A DNA stretch of 64,000 nucleotides from Candidatus Eiseniibacteriota bacterium (lineage in GTDB: Bacteria; Orphanbacterota; Orphanbacteria; Orphanbacterales; Orphanbacteraceae): contig JAJCZU010000002.1 of NCBI GenBank assembly GCA_029262235.1, positions 744,001 through 808,000 on the forward strand, written 5' to 3'. The position numbers and the translations under genes were made by a program. Positions within the stretch are counted from its first letter, which is position 1, and each line of letters begins with the position of its first letter. The notes beneath the pieces are model-generated. The model did not search any database. It was not told the origin of the DNA and was given only the letters and a program-made list of their open reading frames with translations. Below are positions 8,441-17,271 of the stretch, in pieces.

Positions 8441-9583
8441 ATGAAGATTCACGAGTACCAGGCGAAGGAGATCTTCGCTTCGTACGGCATTCCCGTCCCT
8501 CCGGGCGAAGTCGTCACGACGGCGTCCGAAGCGGCCGCCGTGGCGCGCAAGATCGACGGCCCGGTTGTCGTAAAGGCGCAGGTTCACGTGGGGGGCCGCG
8601 GCAAGGCAGGCGGTGTCAAGCTTGTCGAAAAGCCGTCCGACGTCGAAGCCGTCGCCGATCAGATTCTCGGGATGGACATCAAAGGCCTCACGGTCAGGAA
8701 AGTTCTCGTTACGAGCGCGGTCGAAATCGAAACCGAAGCGTATGTGGGCCTCCTTCTCGACCGCGCGTCGAAGCGCATCACGTATCTCGTGAGCGCCGCA
8801 GGCGGTGTCGACATCGAAGAAGTGGCGGAGAAAACGCCCGAGCTTATTCACAAGCTCACGATCGACCCCGTTGTCGGCTTCCGCCCGTTCCACGCGCGCT
8901 GGCTCGCGACGAAACTCTACAAGGATCCGGCGCAGGTGAAAGCCGCGACCGGCATCATCTTCAATCTCTATCGCGCGTTCATGGGAACGGACTCTTCGCT
9001 CGCGGAGATCAACCCGCTCGTGACGCTCCCGAGCGGCGAGGTGCTCGCGATCGACGCCAAGCTGAACGCGGACGATAACGCGCTCTTCCGCCAGCCCAAA
9101 GTCGAAGAGATGCGTGACCTCGACGCCGAAACCGATGCCGAGATTCTGGCGCGCGAAAAGGGACTTTCCTACGTTCCGCTCGACGGCGAAATCGGCTGCG
9201 TCGTGAACGGCGCCGGCCTCGCGATGGCTACGATGGACGTGATCAAGCACTATGGCGGCGAGCCGGCCAACTTCCTCGACATCGGCGGCAGTTCCAACCC
9301 GGAGAAAGTCGTGGCGGCGCTCGACATCATCACGTCGGACTCGAAAGTGAAGGGGATCCTGTTCAATATCTTCGGCGGCATTACGCGATGCGACGACGTG
9401 GCGAACGGCATCAAGGCCGCGTTCGCGAAGAAGAAGCCGCAAGTCCCCATCGTGATTCGCCTGACCGGCACGAACGAGGATCTCGCGAAGGAAATTCTCG
9501 AAGCCGAAGGCTATCACGCACTGACCACGATGGACGAAGCCGTGAAGGCCATCATCGCAGAGTCGAAAGGAGCGGCCAGCTAA
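8441..9583 (+). CDS. sucC: succinyl-CoA synthetase (ADP-forming) beta subunit
   Basis: Beta subunit of the TCA-cycle enzyme that makes ATP from succinyl-CoA. The 380-residue protein starts [20 protein letters not shown], the classic SucC N-terminus, has the ATP-grasp fold with [18 protein letters not shown] (about 46-63), [11 protein letters not shown] (about 188-198), and the CoA-ligase-type domain with [13 protein letters not shown] and [11 protein letters not shown]. Length is normal (E. coli 388). It is followed by sucD after one base. Confidence 0.97.
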   Translation: MKIHEYQAKEIFASYGIPVPPGEVVTTASEAAAVARKIDGPVVVKAQVHVGGRGKAGGVKLVEKPSDVEAVADQILGMDIKGLTVRKVLVTSAVEIETEAYVGLLLDRASKRITYLVSAAGGVDIEEVAEKTPELIHKLTIDPVVGFRPFHARWLATKLYKDPAQVKAATGIIFNLYRAFMGTDSSLAEINPLVTLPSGEVLAIDAKLNADDNALFRQPKVEEMRDLDAETDAEILAREKGLSYVPLDGEIGCVVNGAGLAMATMDVIKHYGGEPANFLDIGGSSNPEKVVAALDIITSDSKVKGILFNIFGGITRCDDVANGIKAAFAKKKPQVPIVIRLTGTNEDLAKEILEAEGYHALTTMDEAVKAIIAESKGAAS

Positions 9584-9584
9584 C

Positions 9585-10457
9585 ATGGCGATCCTTCTCC
9601 ATAAAGAAAGCAAAGTCATCGTGCAGGGCATCACCGGCCGGGACGGTTCGTTCCACACGCGGGAGATGGTCGCGTACGGGACCCAGGTCGTCGGAGGCGT
9701 CACGCCCGGCAAGGGCGGACAGAACCTCGACGGCATCCCGATCTTCGATACCGTGAGGGGCGCGGTCGATGCAACGGGGGCCGACATTTCCGTCATCTTC
9801 GTGCCGCCCGCGTTTTCGACCGAGGCGCTCTACGAAGCGATCGACGGCGGCGTCGGCCTCGTGATCTGCATCACGGAAGGCGTTCCGGCGAACGATATGA
9901 TCGGTGTGTACGACATCGCGAAGGCGAAAGGCGTCCGCCTCATCGGCCCGAACTGCCCCGGGCTCATCTCGCCCGGGAAGTCGAAAGTGGGCATCCTGCC
10001 GGGGCAGATTCACACGCCGGGGCGCGTGGGCGTCATTTCGCGCAGCGGAACGCTTACGTATGAAGTCGTGCATACGCTGACCGCCCGCGGGATCGGCCAG
10101 TCCACGTGCATCGGAATCGGGGGCGATCCCATCGTGGGCTCGAACTACCTCGACCTCCTCGCCCTTTTCCAGGAGGACGACGAAACGGATGCGGTCGTGC
10201 TGATCGGCGAGATCGGCGGTACGGACGAAGAAGAGGCCGCCGAATGGATACGCAAGAACTTCAGTAAGCCGGTGGTGTCGTTCATCGCCGGACAGACGGC
10301 CCCTCCGGGCAAACGGATGGGCCACGCCGGCGCGATTATCGCCGGCGGCAAGGGAACGGCGGAAGACAAGATGGCCGCACTCGAAAAAGCGGGTGTTCCG
10401 GTCGCGAAGATTCCGTCTGAAATCGGACCTTTGATGCAGGAAGCTTTAGGAGGATAG
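9585..10457 (+). CDS. sucD: succinyl-CoA synthetase alpha subunit
   Basis: Alpha subunit, which binds CoA and carries the phosphohistidine. The 290-residue protein begins with [18 protein letters not shown], has [17 protein letters not shown], and shows the active-site histidine in [18 protein letters not shown] (about residues 246-263). One base separates it from sucC, and ndk follows after 6 bases, so sucC-sucD-ndk is one transcript. Coupling nucleoside diphosphate kinase to succinyl-CoA synthetase is a known physical and genetic association. Confidence 0.97.
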   Translation: MAILLHKESKVIVQGITGRDGSFHTREMVAYGTQVVGGVTPGKGGQNLDGIPIFDTVRGAVDATGADISVIFVPPAFSTEALYEAIDGGVGLVICITEGVPANDMIGVYDIAKAKGVRLIGPNCPGLISPGKSKVGILPGQIHTPGRVGVISRSGTLTYEVVHTLTARGIGQSTCIGIGGDPIVGSNYLDLLALFQEDDETDAVVLIGEIGGTDEEEAAEWIRKNFSKPVVSFIAGQTAPPGKRMGHAGAIIAGGKGTAEDKMAALEKAGVPVAKIPSEIGPLMQEALGG

Positions 10458-10463
10458 GCAGGA

Positions 10464-10880
10464 ATGTCGCAGAGAACACTTCTCATGGTGAAGCCGGACG
10501 CTACGAAGAAAGGCAACACCGGAGAGATTATCAAACGGCTCGAGGGGGCGGGGTTCAAACTCCTCGCGCTCCGTTCGCTTCGCCTTTCACAGGCGGAAGG
10601 AGAGTCGTTCTACGGAGTCCATCGCGAGCGCCCGTTCTTCGGCGAGCTCGTGGAATACATCACGTCGGGCATGGTCGTTCCGATGGTGCTCGAAAAGAAG
10701 GACGCGATCGCGACCCTTCGCGATTTCATCGGCGCCACGAACCCGGCCGAAGCGAAGGCCGGTTCGATTCGCGCGGACCTGGGAGAGGACATTCAGCACA
10801 ATGCCGTGCACTCTTCCGACGCGCCGGAGACCGCCGTTCGTGAAATCGGTTTCTTCTTTACCGAGAAAGATCTCGTCTAG
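10464..10880 (+). CDS. ndk: nucleoside diphosphate kinase
   Basis: Transfers the gamma-phosphate between nucleoside triphosphates and diphosphates. The 138-residue protein has TLLMVKPDATKKG at the N-terminus and the catalytic histidine in the NAVHSSDAPETA motif (about residues 113-124). Length and motif order are standard for bacterial Ndk. It sits 6 bases behind sucD and 18 bases before the glycosyltransferase gene. Confidence 0.97.
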   Translation: MSQRTLLMVKPDATKKGNTGEIIKRLEGAGFKLLALRSLRLSQAEGESFYGVHRERPFFGELVEYITSGMVVPMVLEKKDAIATLRDFIGATNPAEAKAGSIRADLGEDIQHNAVHSSDAPETAVREIGFFFTEKDLV

Positions 10881-10898
10881 CCCGGCGGGGGGGGAAGT

Positions 10899-12224
10899 GT
10901 GTCGAAACGGATCCTGATCGTTTCGTATTATTTCCCCCCCCTCGGCGGCGTCGGCGTGTTCCGCGCGCTGAAACTGGCCCGCCATCTTCCCGATCTCGGC
11001 TGGGAAACGCACGTTCTCACGCTCGAGCCTCCGCAGTACTACTGTATCGACCACACGCTCCTCGACCAGATCCCCGAGTCCGTGACCGTGCATCGATCGG
11101 AGTCACTCGATCCGTTCCGGCTTTATCGCCGGATCAAGGGAGGCGAGGTCGCGTCTGTCGAAGACGCCACCGCAAGTGACCCCCTGTTCGGGGCCCTCAC
11201 GCGCTTCGCGAAGTCCGTCAACACGTGGCTCTTCGTACCGGACAACAAGGTAGGGTGGAGGGGCCCGGCTGCCAGGCTCGGAACCCGTATCGTGCGCGAG
11301 CGCGCGATCGATCTCGTCTACACGATCAACGTTCCCCAGACTTCGCACCTGATCGGACGCGACATTCGGAAACGGACGGGCGTGTCCTGGGTGGCGGACT
11401 TTCGCGATGCCTGGACCGCGAACCCGGATCTCGTGCCGCCGACGCCGTTTCACAAAGCGCGCCAGACCGCGCTCGAACGGGATGTGCTCGATCGCGCGGA
11501 CGCCGTAACCGCCGTCAACGACACGATCCGCGACCTGCTCGCGGACTCGCTCGGTCATGATCGCGAGAAGTTCCTGACCATACACAACGGTTTCGACCCC
11601 GACGACTTCGGCACGAAGGGGCCCGTCACCGAGCGCGAGAATCGCGATGATCGCTTCACGATGGTTTTTGTCGGTACCTTTCACAAGCGAACCGATCCTC
11701 GGCTTCTACTGCGCCCCTACGCGAACGCGATCCGCTCGGGCCGGATCGAGACCCGGACTTCGCGCCTTGTCGTCGTGGGAGCACAGAGCGCCCGCACGCG
11801 CGAGGCGGTAAGCGAGCTCGGTCTCGGCGATCATGTCGACTTCACGGGATTCCTCGCGCACCGGGCCTCCGTGCGCTGGATGGAGCGCGCCGATCTCGTT
11901 CTCCAGCTGATTGCAGAAGGCCCGGGCGCCGAGCAGATCGTATCGGGCAAGCTCTATGAATACCTCGCGGCCCGTACACCGGTACTCACGATCGGGCCAC
12001 CGGGCGAAGCGAGAACTCTCGTCGACCGTCTCGGTGTCGGCTCCCACGCGGATGTCGGGGACCCGGCCGCCATTGAAAACGCCCTCGTGTCCCTGGCCGA
12101 ATCCCATCGCTCCGGCGGTATTCCCTACGCCCCCGACACGGCCGCAATCGCGGCACTGTCCTTCCCTGAGCAAACTGCGCTGCTTTCCTCGCATTTTGAT
12201 CGAATTCTGGCTGAAAAGCGCTAA
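10899..12224 (+). CDS. GT-B glycosyltransferase (group 1/4-like)
   Basis: A 441-residue glycosyltransferase with the two-domain GT-B layout. The N-terminal acceptor domain starts ILIVSYYFPPLGGVGVFRALKLA (the YYFPPxGG signature of the family 4-like N-terminal domain). The C-terminal donor domain has FVGTFHKRTDPRLLLRPY, then GPGAEQIVSGKLYEYLAA (the SGKLxEYLA donor-binding helix). Such enzymes build surface polysaccharides, O-antigen or LPS cores. The acceptor is not predictable. Start is a GTG at 10899, preceded by a G-rich Shine-Dalgarno run. It probably reads through from ndk. Confidence 0.88.
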   Translation: MSKRILIVSYYFPPLGGVGVFRALKLARHLPDLGWETHVLTLEPPQYYCIDHTLLDQIPESVTVHRSESLDPFRLYRRIKGGEVASVEDATASDPLFGALTRFAKSVNTWLFVPDNKVGWRGPAARLGTRIVRERAIDLVYTINVPQTSHLIGRDIRKRTGVSWVADFRDAWTANPDLVPPTPFHKARQTALERDVLDRADAVTAVNDTIRDLLADSLGHDREKFLTIHNGFDPDDFGTKGPVTERENRDDRFTMVFVGTFHKRTDPRLLLRPYANAIRSGRIETRTSRLVVVGAQSARTREAVSELGLGDHVDFTGFLAHRASVRWMERADLVLQLIAEGPGAEQIVSGKLYEYLAARTPVLTIGPPGEARTLVDRLGVGSHADVGDPAAIENALVSLAESHRSGGIPYAPDTAAIAALSFPEQTALLSSHFDRILAEKR

Positions 12225-12367
12225 ATCCGGCCGCGGTGGCTGCCGATACGTCAGATGTCGGCTGAAACTGCCAGGTCGTGGCGGACGAACGGGTTCCGGT
12301 CTTCTATCCGCCCCGCTGAACTCGTCCCTCGCGCCGGCACAACTGTTAACGAAAGGAATCAGCCACC
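12225..12367 (+). other. short intergenic region before the HU-like gene
   Basis: 143 bases without a gene. An AAAGGA Shine-Dalgarno lies 11 bases before the ATG at 12368. I see no convincing promoter and no terminator behind the glycosyltransferase gene, so the HU-like gene may be read from upstream or from a promoter I cannot recognise. Confidence 0.3.
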
Positions 12368-12637
12368 ATGAACAAGACGCAGCTCATCAACTGGGTCGCT
12401 CGTCAGACCAAGCTGAACAAATCCGAAGCGGCCAATGCCGTCAACTGCACACTCACGGGCATCATGAAGGGCTCGAAGTCGCGCGACGGCGCTCGCCTCG
12501 CCGGTTTCGGCAGCTTCAAGTGCACGGCCGAGAAGACGCGCACGTACAATCGCCGCACGAAACGCTACACGTGGAAAGCCGGCACGAAGAACGTGCAGTT
12601 TTCCCCGAACAAGAGCTATCGCGACTTCGTCAACTAG
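12368..12637 (+). CDS. divergent HU-like DNA-binding protein
   Basis: An 89-residue HU/IHF-superfamily protein. The helical N-terminal half (MNKTQLINWVARQT, then SEAANAVNCTLTGIMKG) and the ARLAGFGSFK strand (about 43-51) are typical. The DNA-binding arm is not: where HU has RNPxTG, this protein has NRRTKR (about 61-66), so the proline that intercalates into the minor groove (Pro63 in HU) is absent. The segment is instead very basic and aromatic (RTYNRRTKRYTWK). It probably still dimerises and binds DNA but may bend it differently. The gene stands alone and ends in a strong terminator. Confidence 0.85.
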   Translation: MNKTQLINWVARQTKLNKSEAANAVNCTLTGIMKGSKSRDGARLAGFGSFKCTAEKTRTYNRRTKRYTWKAGTKNVQFSPNKSYRDFVN

Positions 12638-12657
12638 GACGAACGTATCGATCGAAG

Positions 12658-12690
12658 AGGCGCTTCTCCGCAGGGAGGGGCGCCTTTTTT
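12658..12690 (+). terminator. intrinsic terminator after the HU-like gene
   Basis: A 12-bp stem (12658-12669 with 12674-12685, including two G-U pairs), a GCAG loop and a run of six T (12685-12690). It cleanly separates the HU-like gene from the Tol-Pal promoter that follows. Confidence 0.85.
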
Positions 12691-12705
12691 CGTTTCTGCA
12701 AAGGT

Positions 12706-12734
12706 TTGACACCAAACTGCCGCTTCCCTATACT
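12706..12734 (+). promoter_or_regulatory. sigma70-type promoter of the Tol-Pal operon
   Basis: TTGACA (12706-12711), 17-base spacer, TATACT (12729-12734): near-consensus. Transcription would start near 12741, about 45 bases before tolQ. The upstream terminator at 12658-12690 supports this as the operon start. Confidence 0.85.
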
Positions 12735-12785
12735 GCGCCGTGATTTACAAGAGCCGATCCCTCCCCCTCAAGAATCGGAAACTAC

Positions 12786-13529
12786 ATGCCGGTATCGGAC
12801 ATCTTTCTGTCGGGCGCCACGGAGCGCAGCGTCGGTTCCCTGATCACGGGGTCGGGCCCCGTCGCCAAATTCATTCTGCTGATTCTGCTGTTTCTGTCGG
12901 TGCTTTGCTGGGCCGTCATCATCATGAAGTCGATCCGATACGCGCGACTGCGCAAGGCGTCGGCCGCGTTCTGGGCGACGTATCATTCGGACGGGCGTCT
13001 CATTCAATCGCTGCACGACTGTTCCGAACCGCGCCACGCGAACACGCCGTTGCAGAACCTGCTCTTTGCCGGCCTCGCGCGCGGCTACGGCATCGGTTCG
13101 AAGCCGACGATCGCGGACTGGGAGGTCGTGGAGAAGGCGGGTCGGCTCAGCCACGGCCACGCGGACAGAATCGAACGCGCGGTCGATCGCCAGGCTCTCC
13201 TTGAAATGGAAACCCTCGAGAGCTGGCTTCCCGTCCTCGCCACGACCGCGAACGTCTCCCCGTTTTTCGGACTCTTCGGCACGGTCTGGGGCGTGATGGG
13301 GGCGTTTCTTTCGATGGGGTCGAAGGGATCCGCGAACCTCGCGGTTGTCGGGCCCGGAATCGCGGAAGCGCTTATCACGACTCTCGCCGGCCTTGCCGCC
13401 GCGATCCCCGCGGTGATCGCCTACAATCACTTCCTCGGCATCATCCGCACGATCCAGACCGATCTCGAACGCTTCCGATCCTCTCTCACCGACCGCCTCA
13501 CCCGGAGGACGAGTGATGAGAAGGCCTGA
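12786..13529 (+). CDS. tolQ: TolQ, proton channel component of the Tol-Pal system
   Basis: MotA/TolQ/ExbB-family inner-membrane protein that with TolR uses the proton motive force to power Tol-Pal. The 247-residue protein has a first membrane helix at about 26-47 and the paired helices 2-3 at about 147-178 (ATTANVSPFFGLFGTVWGV) and 185-220 (GPGIAEALITTLAGLAAAIP), with the conserved Thr/Ser-Pro features of the family. Genes downstream (tolR, TonB/TolA-like, tolB, pal, cpoB) fix the identity as TolQ rather than ExbB. The ATG has only a weak Shine-Dalgarno. No ybgC thioesterase gene precedes it. Confidence 0.95.
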   Translation: MPVSDIFLSGATERSVGSLITGSGPVAKFILLILLFLSVLCWAVIIMKSIRYARLRKASAAFWATYHSDGRLIQSLHDCSEPRHANTPLQNLLFAGLARGYGIGSKPTIADWEVVEKAGRLSHGHADRIERAVDRQALLEMETLESWLPVLATTANVSPFFGLFGTVWGVMGAFLSMGSKGSANLAVVGPGIAEALITTLAGLAAAIPAVIAYNHFLGIIRTIQTDLERFRSSLTDRLTRRTSDEKA

Positions 13530-13929
13530 GTACCGACCGCTCGACCAGGTCAACGTCACGTCCCTCGTCGATGTCACTCTCGTGCTCCTGATCGTGTTCA
13601 TGCTGACCGCGCCGCTCATGCAGGAGGGGCTTGAAATCGATCTTCCGAAGGCGAAGGTGGAGGGCATCGACATGTCCGATTCGTGGATCGTCACGGTCGG
13701 GGCGCAGGGCGAAGTCTTTCTGAACGAACGGAAAGTGGAACTCGACCAGCTCGGCGGTTTGATAGAAGCACGGCTCGTTACCGGGGGCGAAAAAGAGATC
13801 TTCATCCGGGGCGACACAGACGCGAACTACGGAACCGTGGTCCGCGTGATCGGCATCATCAAGGAGGCGGGTGTGGAACAGGTCGGGCTCGTCGCGCAAT
13901 CCGAGGAGTTCGGCGTTGCAGGTCCATGA
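13516..13929 (+). CDS. tolR: TolR/ExbD-family protein
   Basis: ExbD/TolR protein of about 137 residues with one N-terminal membrane helix (about 14-34) that holds the proton-conducting Asp in TSLVDVTLVLLIVFML (D19), followed by a periplasmic domain with the family end segment IIKEAGVEQVGLV. It overlaps the end of tolQ. The start is ATG 13516, with GGAGG 7 bases upstream. The GTG directly before it (13513) is an alternative. Confidence 0.95.
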   Translation: MRRPEYRPLDQVNVTSLVDVTLVLLIVFMLTAPLMQEGLEIDLPKAKVEGIDMSDSWIVTVGAQGEVFLNERKVELDQLGGLIEARLVTGGEKEIFIRGDTDANYGTVVRVIGIIKEAGVEQVGLVAQSEEFGVAGP

Positions 13930-14671
13930 CCGCATCGGCCCCTATGTCGCGGTATCGGTCATCGTCCATCTGATCGCGTCGGGAATCTACGCCTTCTCGT
14001 TTCAGTCGAAGCCCATCGCGATCCCGCGAACCCCCATGGTACAGCACGTGAATCTCGTCGAATGGGAAGCGCCGACCCCCACGCCTGATCCCGTCATCCA
14101 GGAAGCGCCGCGCGAGGAACCGGAGGTCGTCGAACCCGAAGTCGAGGCCGAGCCGGAGATCGTACCCGTGCAGGAAGAGACGAAGCCTGTCGAACGCATT
14201 CCCGAAACGATCCGGCCGCAGGACGAGAAGAAAGACCCCCCGGAAGAAGAAAAGAAGCCGGAGAAGAAACCGGAACAGGTCAAGCCGAAGCCCGCGAAGC
14301 CCGAGGTCAAGAAGGAACCGGTCGTGGAAAAGCCCGCACAGCCGACAGTAACGGCGTCCGGCCCGGTATCGGTTGAAATCGAAAACTTCGCTTTCTCCTA
14401 TTATCTCGCGATCATCGAGTCCAAAGTGGGCGGCCGGTGGTCGCCGCCTCGCGGCATCGTCGGAAGCGAGCGGCCGCACGTCATCATCCGGTTCGACGTG
14501 ATGCATGACGGAAAGATCGCCGGCGCAGAGATCACGCGGTCATCGGGAATCTCGTTTTTCGACCTTTCCGCGATGCGCGCCGTTCAGGACGCGAATCCGC
14601 TTCCCCCTCTGCCCAAGGGTTACGAGGATGATCGTTTACAAGTGAATTATATTTTCCGGTACGAGGGTTAG
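13916..14671 (+). CDS. TolA/TonB-like energy transducer
   Basis: A 251-residue protein bridging the inner membrane to the outer membrane. It has a single membrane helix (about 9-28), a long Pro/Glu/Lys-rich stretch (about 45-140) that would span the periplasm, and a C-terminal TonB/TolA-type domain (about 155-250) with VIIRFDVMHDGKI and SAMRAVQDANPLPPLP, the latter resembling TolA/TonB ends. Its place between tolR and tolB says it acts as TolA. There is no ATG, and I chose TTG 13916 because GAGGAG lies 7 bases upstream and it gives the usual short cytoplasmic tail. It overlaps tolR by 14 bases. Confidence 0.88.
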   Translation: MQVHDRIGPYVAVSVIVHLIASGIYAFSFQSKPIAIPRTPMVQHVNLVEWEAPTPTPDPVIQEAPREEPEVVEPEVEAEPEIVPVQEETKPVERIPETIRPQDEKKDPPEEEKKPEKKPEQVKPKPAKPEVKKEPVVEKPAQPTVTASGPVSVEIENFAFSYYLAIIESKVGGRWSPPRGIVGSERPHVIIRFDVMHDGKIAGAEITRSSGISFFDLSAMRAVQDANPLPPLPKGYEDDRLQVNYIFRYEG

Positions 14672-14672
14672 C

Positions 14673-15896
14673 ATGATTCGTTCTCTGTTCATTCTATTGC
14701 TCCTGCTGCCTTCCATGGCCGTGGCGCAGGTCACGATCGAGTCGGTCAAAGGCGGTCGCCAGAAGATTCCGATTCTGATGCGTGCGTTTCAGGGACCGGA
14801 CGAAGTGCGGGGGGAGATGCAGAAAGTCGTGCAGGCCGACCTCGGCTTCACGGGATTTTTCGAGCTCGTCGACGCCCGTACTCTCGACTCCACGCGCGCC
14901 CGCGCGGCAATCTCGGCCGTCATCGAAGACGAGGGCGGTGCCCTCCACGGCTCGATCATGGATCCCGCGCAGGGAGTCGAGATCGCGTCGTACGACTACA
15001 AGATCATCAACAACGATTTCCGGGATGCCGCCCATCGTTTCAGCGACGACATCGTATATATCCTGTCAGGTTCGCCCGGGCTGGCCCGCACGAAGATACT
15101 CTTCGTCGGCGACGAATCGGGAGGCGCCAAGGGCCTGTACACGGTCGACTGGGACGGGGAGAATATCCGCACGGTACTGAGCGACGGGTTCCTGAACCTG
15201 ACGCCTGCCTGGGCGCCGGACGGCGCGAAAGTGCTGTTCACGTCCTATCGGGCCGACAACCCCGATCTTTACTGGCTGGACATCCGTTCGGGTGAGGGGG
15301 GCGTCGTGAGCAACTACCCGGGGCTCAATACGGCGCCGGCCTGGTCGCCCGACGGCAAGAAGGTCGCGTTCGTGATCTCCAAAGGGAGCAACTCGGACAT
15401 CTACATCATGAATCGCGACGGGAGCAAGCTGAAGCGGATCACCCACAGTCCCGCGATCGACACCGATCCCACCTGGGCGCCGTCGGGGCGCCAGATCGCA
15501 TTTACGTCGGACCGGTCGGGGTCCCCGCAGATCTACCGCATGAACGTGGACGGCTCCGACGTCCAGCGCCTCTCTTTCGACAAGTCGTACAACGCCTCAC
15601 CGGTCTGGTCGCCTGACGGTGAGAGGATCGCTTTCGTGACGCGGGAGGAGGGCGGCTTCCAGATCCGCGTTCTTGACCTGACTGATCAGGAATCGTATCT
15701 TCTTACGGTTCAAAGCGGGAACAACGAAGACCCTGCATGGTCGCCTGACGGCCGTTATCTTGTCTTTTCGTCAACGCGCACGGGCGCCCGGCGTCTGCAT
15801 GTCATGGACGCCGATGGAACGAACGTACGAACATTGACTCCGGGGAACTTCGGCGCTGCGTCGCCGTGCTGGTCACCTCGGACGAAGTCACAATGA
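14673..15896 (+). CDS. tolB: Tol-Pal system beta-propeller protein TolB
   Basis: Periplasmic protein that links the Tol inner-membrane complex with Pal. The 407-residue sequence has a signal peptide (about 1-18, ending AVAQ), the TolB N-terminal domain (about 20-130) and a six-bladed propeller built from repeats of the AWSPDGKKVAFVS type, starting near residues 168, 214, 258, 302 and 347 with a last part near 392. The start follows the TolA-like gene by one base, and the end overlaps the region before pal. Confidence 0.95.
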   Translation: MIRSLFILLLLLPSMAVAQVTIESVKGGRQKIPILMRAFQGPDEVRGEMQKVVQADLGFTGFFELVDARTLDSTRARAAISAVIEDEGGALHGSIMDPAQGVEIASYDYKIINNDFRDAAHRFSDDIVYILSGSPGLARTKILFVGDESGGAKGLYTVDWDGENIRTVLSDGFLNLTPAWAPDGAKVLFTSYRADNPDLYWLDIRSGEGGVVSNYPGLNTAPAWSPDGKKVAFVISKGSNSDIYIMNRDGSKLKRITHSPAIDTDPTWAPSGRQIAFTSDRSGSPQIYRMNVDGSDVQRLSFDKSYNASPVWSPDGERIAFVTREEGGFQIRVLDLTDQESYLLTVQSGNNEDPAWSPDGRYLVFSSTRTGARRLHVMDADGTNVRTLTPGNFGAASPCWSPRTKSQ

Positions 15897-15919
15897 ACGA
15901 AGCAAAAGGAAGGGCTGAT

Positions 15920-16462
15920 ATGAAGCGTAGAAGCTCAGCAGCGGTTCTGTTTCTCTCCATTGTATTCTTATGGGGTTCGGGTTGCGGAGACGCGAACAAG
16001 GAGTTGCTCGACGGTGATCTGACCGGCGGGGATTCGACGAACGTATCAGATTCCAATACGCGAACGAGCGGGATTCCGGCCGACACGGGCAACGATCCGA
16101 AGATCAAGCCGGCGGGCGAGTATGCGGATTACGCGTTCATGCGCATTCAGTACGATTTCGATCAGTACCGCCTGACCCCGGGCAGCCGCGCAACGCTCAC
16201 CGAGCATGCGAAAGTGCTGATGGCGAATCCGATGTGGAGCGTTGTGGTCGAAGGCCATTGCGATGAGCGCGGGACGGTCGAGTACAACCTCGCGCTCGGC
16301 GAGAAACGCGCCGACTCCGCGCGCAATTTTCTCGTGCAGTACGGCGTGAGCGGTGACCGCGTGCGCACGATTTCCTACGGCAAGGAACGCCCCCTCGTAT
16401 CGCAGAGCAATGAAAGCGCCTGGGCCCAGAACCGTCGCGCCGAATTCCGTGTGACGAAGTGA
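15920..16462 (+). CDS. pal: peptidoglycan-associated lipoprotein Pal
   Basis: Outer-membrane lipoprotein that anchors the outer membrane to peptidoglycan. From ATG 15920 the protein has 180 residues, a lipoprotein signal with Cys22 (box WGSGC, not the ideal LxxC pattern), a linker, and an OmpA-C domain (about 68-178) with the hallmark VVVEGHCDERGTVEYNLALG and the RRAEFRV end. AGGAAGGG lies just upstream of the chosen start. An in-frame ATG at 15893 would put nine charged residues ahead of the signal. It is followed directly by cpoB. Confidence 0.95.
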   Translation: MKRRSSAAVLFLSIVFLWGSGCGDANKELLDGDLTGGDSTNVSDSNTRTSGIPADTGNDPKIKPAGEYADYAFMRIQYDFDQYRLTPGSRATLTEHAKVLMANPMWSVVVEGHCDERGTVEYNLALGEKRADSARNFLVQYGVSGDRVRTISYGKERPLVSQSNESAWAQNRRAEFRVTK

Positions 16463-17271
16463 TCCAGCGCAATCGCGTTCTCGTTCTTCTGTTTCTGCTC
16501 CTGCCGCTGACCAGTGGTTGCTGGGTGCAGAAATGGGCGCGTGGTCCGATTACGGTCGACGAGAACGCATTAACGCTGAGCGAAATCCAGGCCGAGCAGG
16601 CCGCACTCGACACGCGTCTCGCGAAGCTCGAGACGGTGGCCGAAGAACAGACAGGAATCCTCCGTGCGATCCGCGCGGAGGGTTCGCTCTCCAGTGATGA
16701 GATCTCCGGCAGCCAGGTTGCCGTTCGCCAGCTCTATGAAGACCTGCGCGTGCAGATGGAGTCGATCCAGTCGAGCATCGACCGGATCAGGCTGGCCCAG
16801 ACACGTTCCGGCGCGGCAGTCACCCCCACGGGCGAGGGTGCGGCCGATGACCCGTCGCAAGGGGGGGGCTCGACGACGGATATCGATCCGCAGCCTCTTT
16901 ACAACGCCGCCTATCTCGACCTGATCCGGGGCAACTACGCGACATCCCTGATCGGATTTCAAGCCTATCTCGACGCCTACCCCAATGGCGCCCAGTCCGA
17001 CGACGCGCTCTACTGGATCGGCGAGTGCCATGTCGCGGAGAAGCGCCCGGCCGAAGCGCTGCTCTATTTCCGTCGCGTGGAAGAAGAATTCCCGGAGTCC
17101 CCGCGTGTTCCGGCAGCCCTTCTGAAAAAGGGGGAAGCGCACAGGAGTCTCGGGCAGACGGCGGAAGCGCGCAAGGTCTGGTCGCGGCTTCGCGAGAAGT
17201 ATCCCCGATCGGATGAAGCGCCCCTCGCCGAGCAGAATCTCCAGCAGCTCGCGACCGGGCAGGCGCGGTGA
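16459..17271 (+). CDS. cpoB: Tol-Pal system protein CpoB/YbgF
   Basis: Periplasmic coordinator of Tol-Pal and peptidoglycan synthesis in the known family. The 270-residue protein has a lipoprotein-type signal with Cys21 (TSGC), a coiled-coil region (about 35-115), a Gly/Thr-rich linker and three C-terminal TPR units (about 145-265) that include YNAAYLDLIRGNYATSLIGF and YWIGECHVAEKRPAEALLYF, typical of YbgF. E. coli CpoB is soluble, so the lipidation signal is a difference. It starts with GTG overlapping the pal stop, and its stop overlaps the ABC ATPase start. Confidence 0.92.
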   Translation: MIQRNRVLVLLFLLLPLTSGCWVQKWARGPITVDENALTLSEIQAEQAALDTRLAKLETVAEEQTGILRAIRAEGSLSSDEISGSQVAVRQLYEDLRVQMESIQSSIDRIRLAQTRSGAAVTPTGEGAADDPSQGGGSTTDIDPQPLYNAAYLDLIRGNYATSLIGFQAYLDAYPNGAQSDDALYWIGECHVAEKRPAEALLYFRRVEEEFPESPRVPAALLKKGEAHRSLGQTAEARKVWSRLREKYPRSDEAPLAEQNLQQLATGQAR

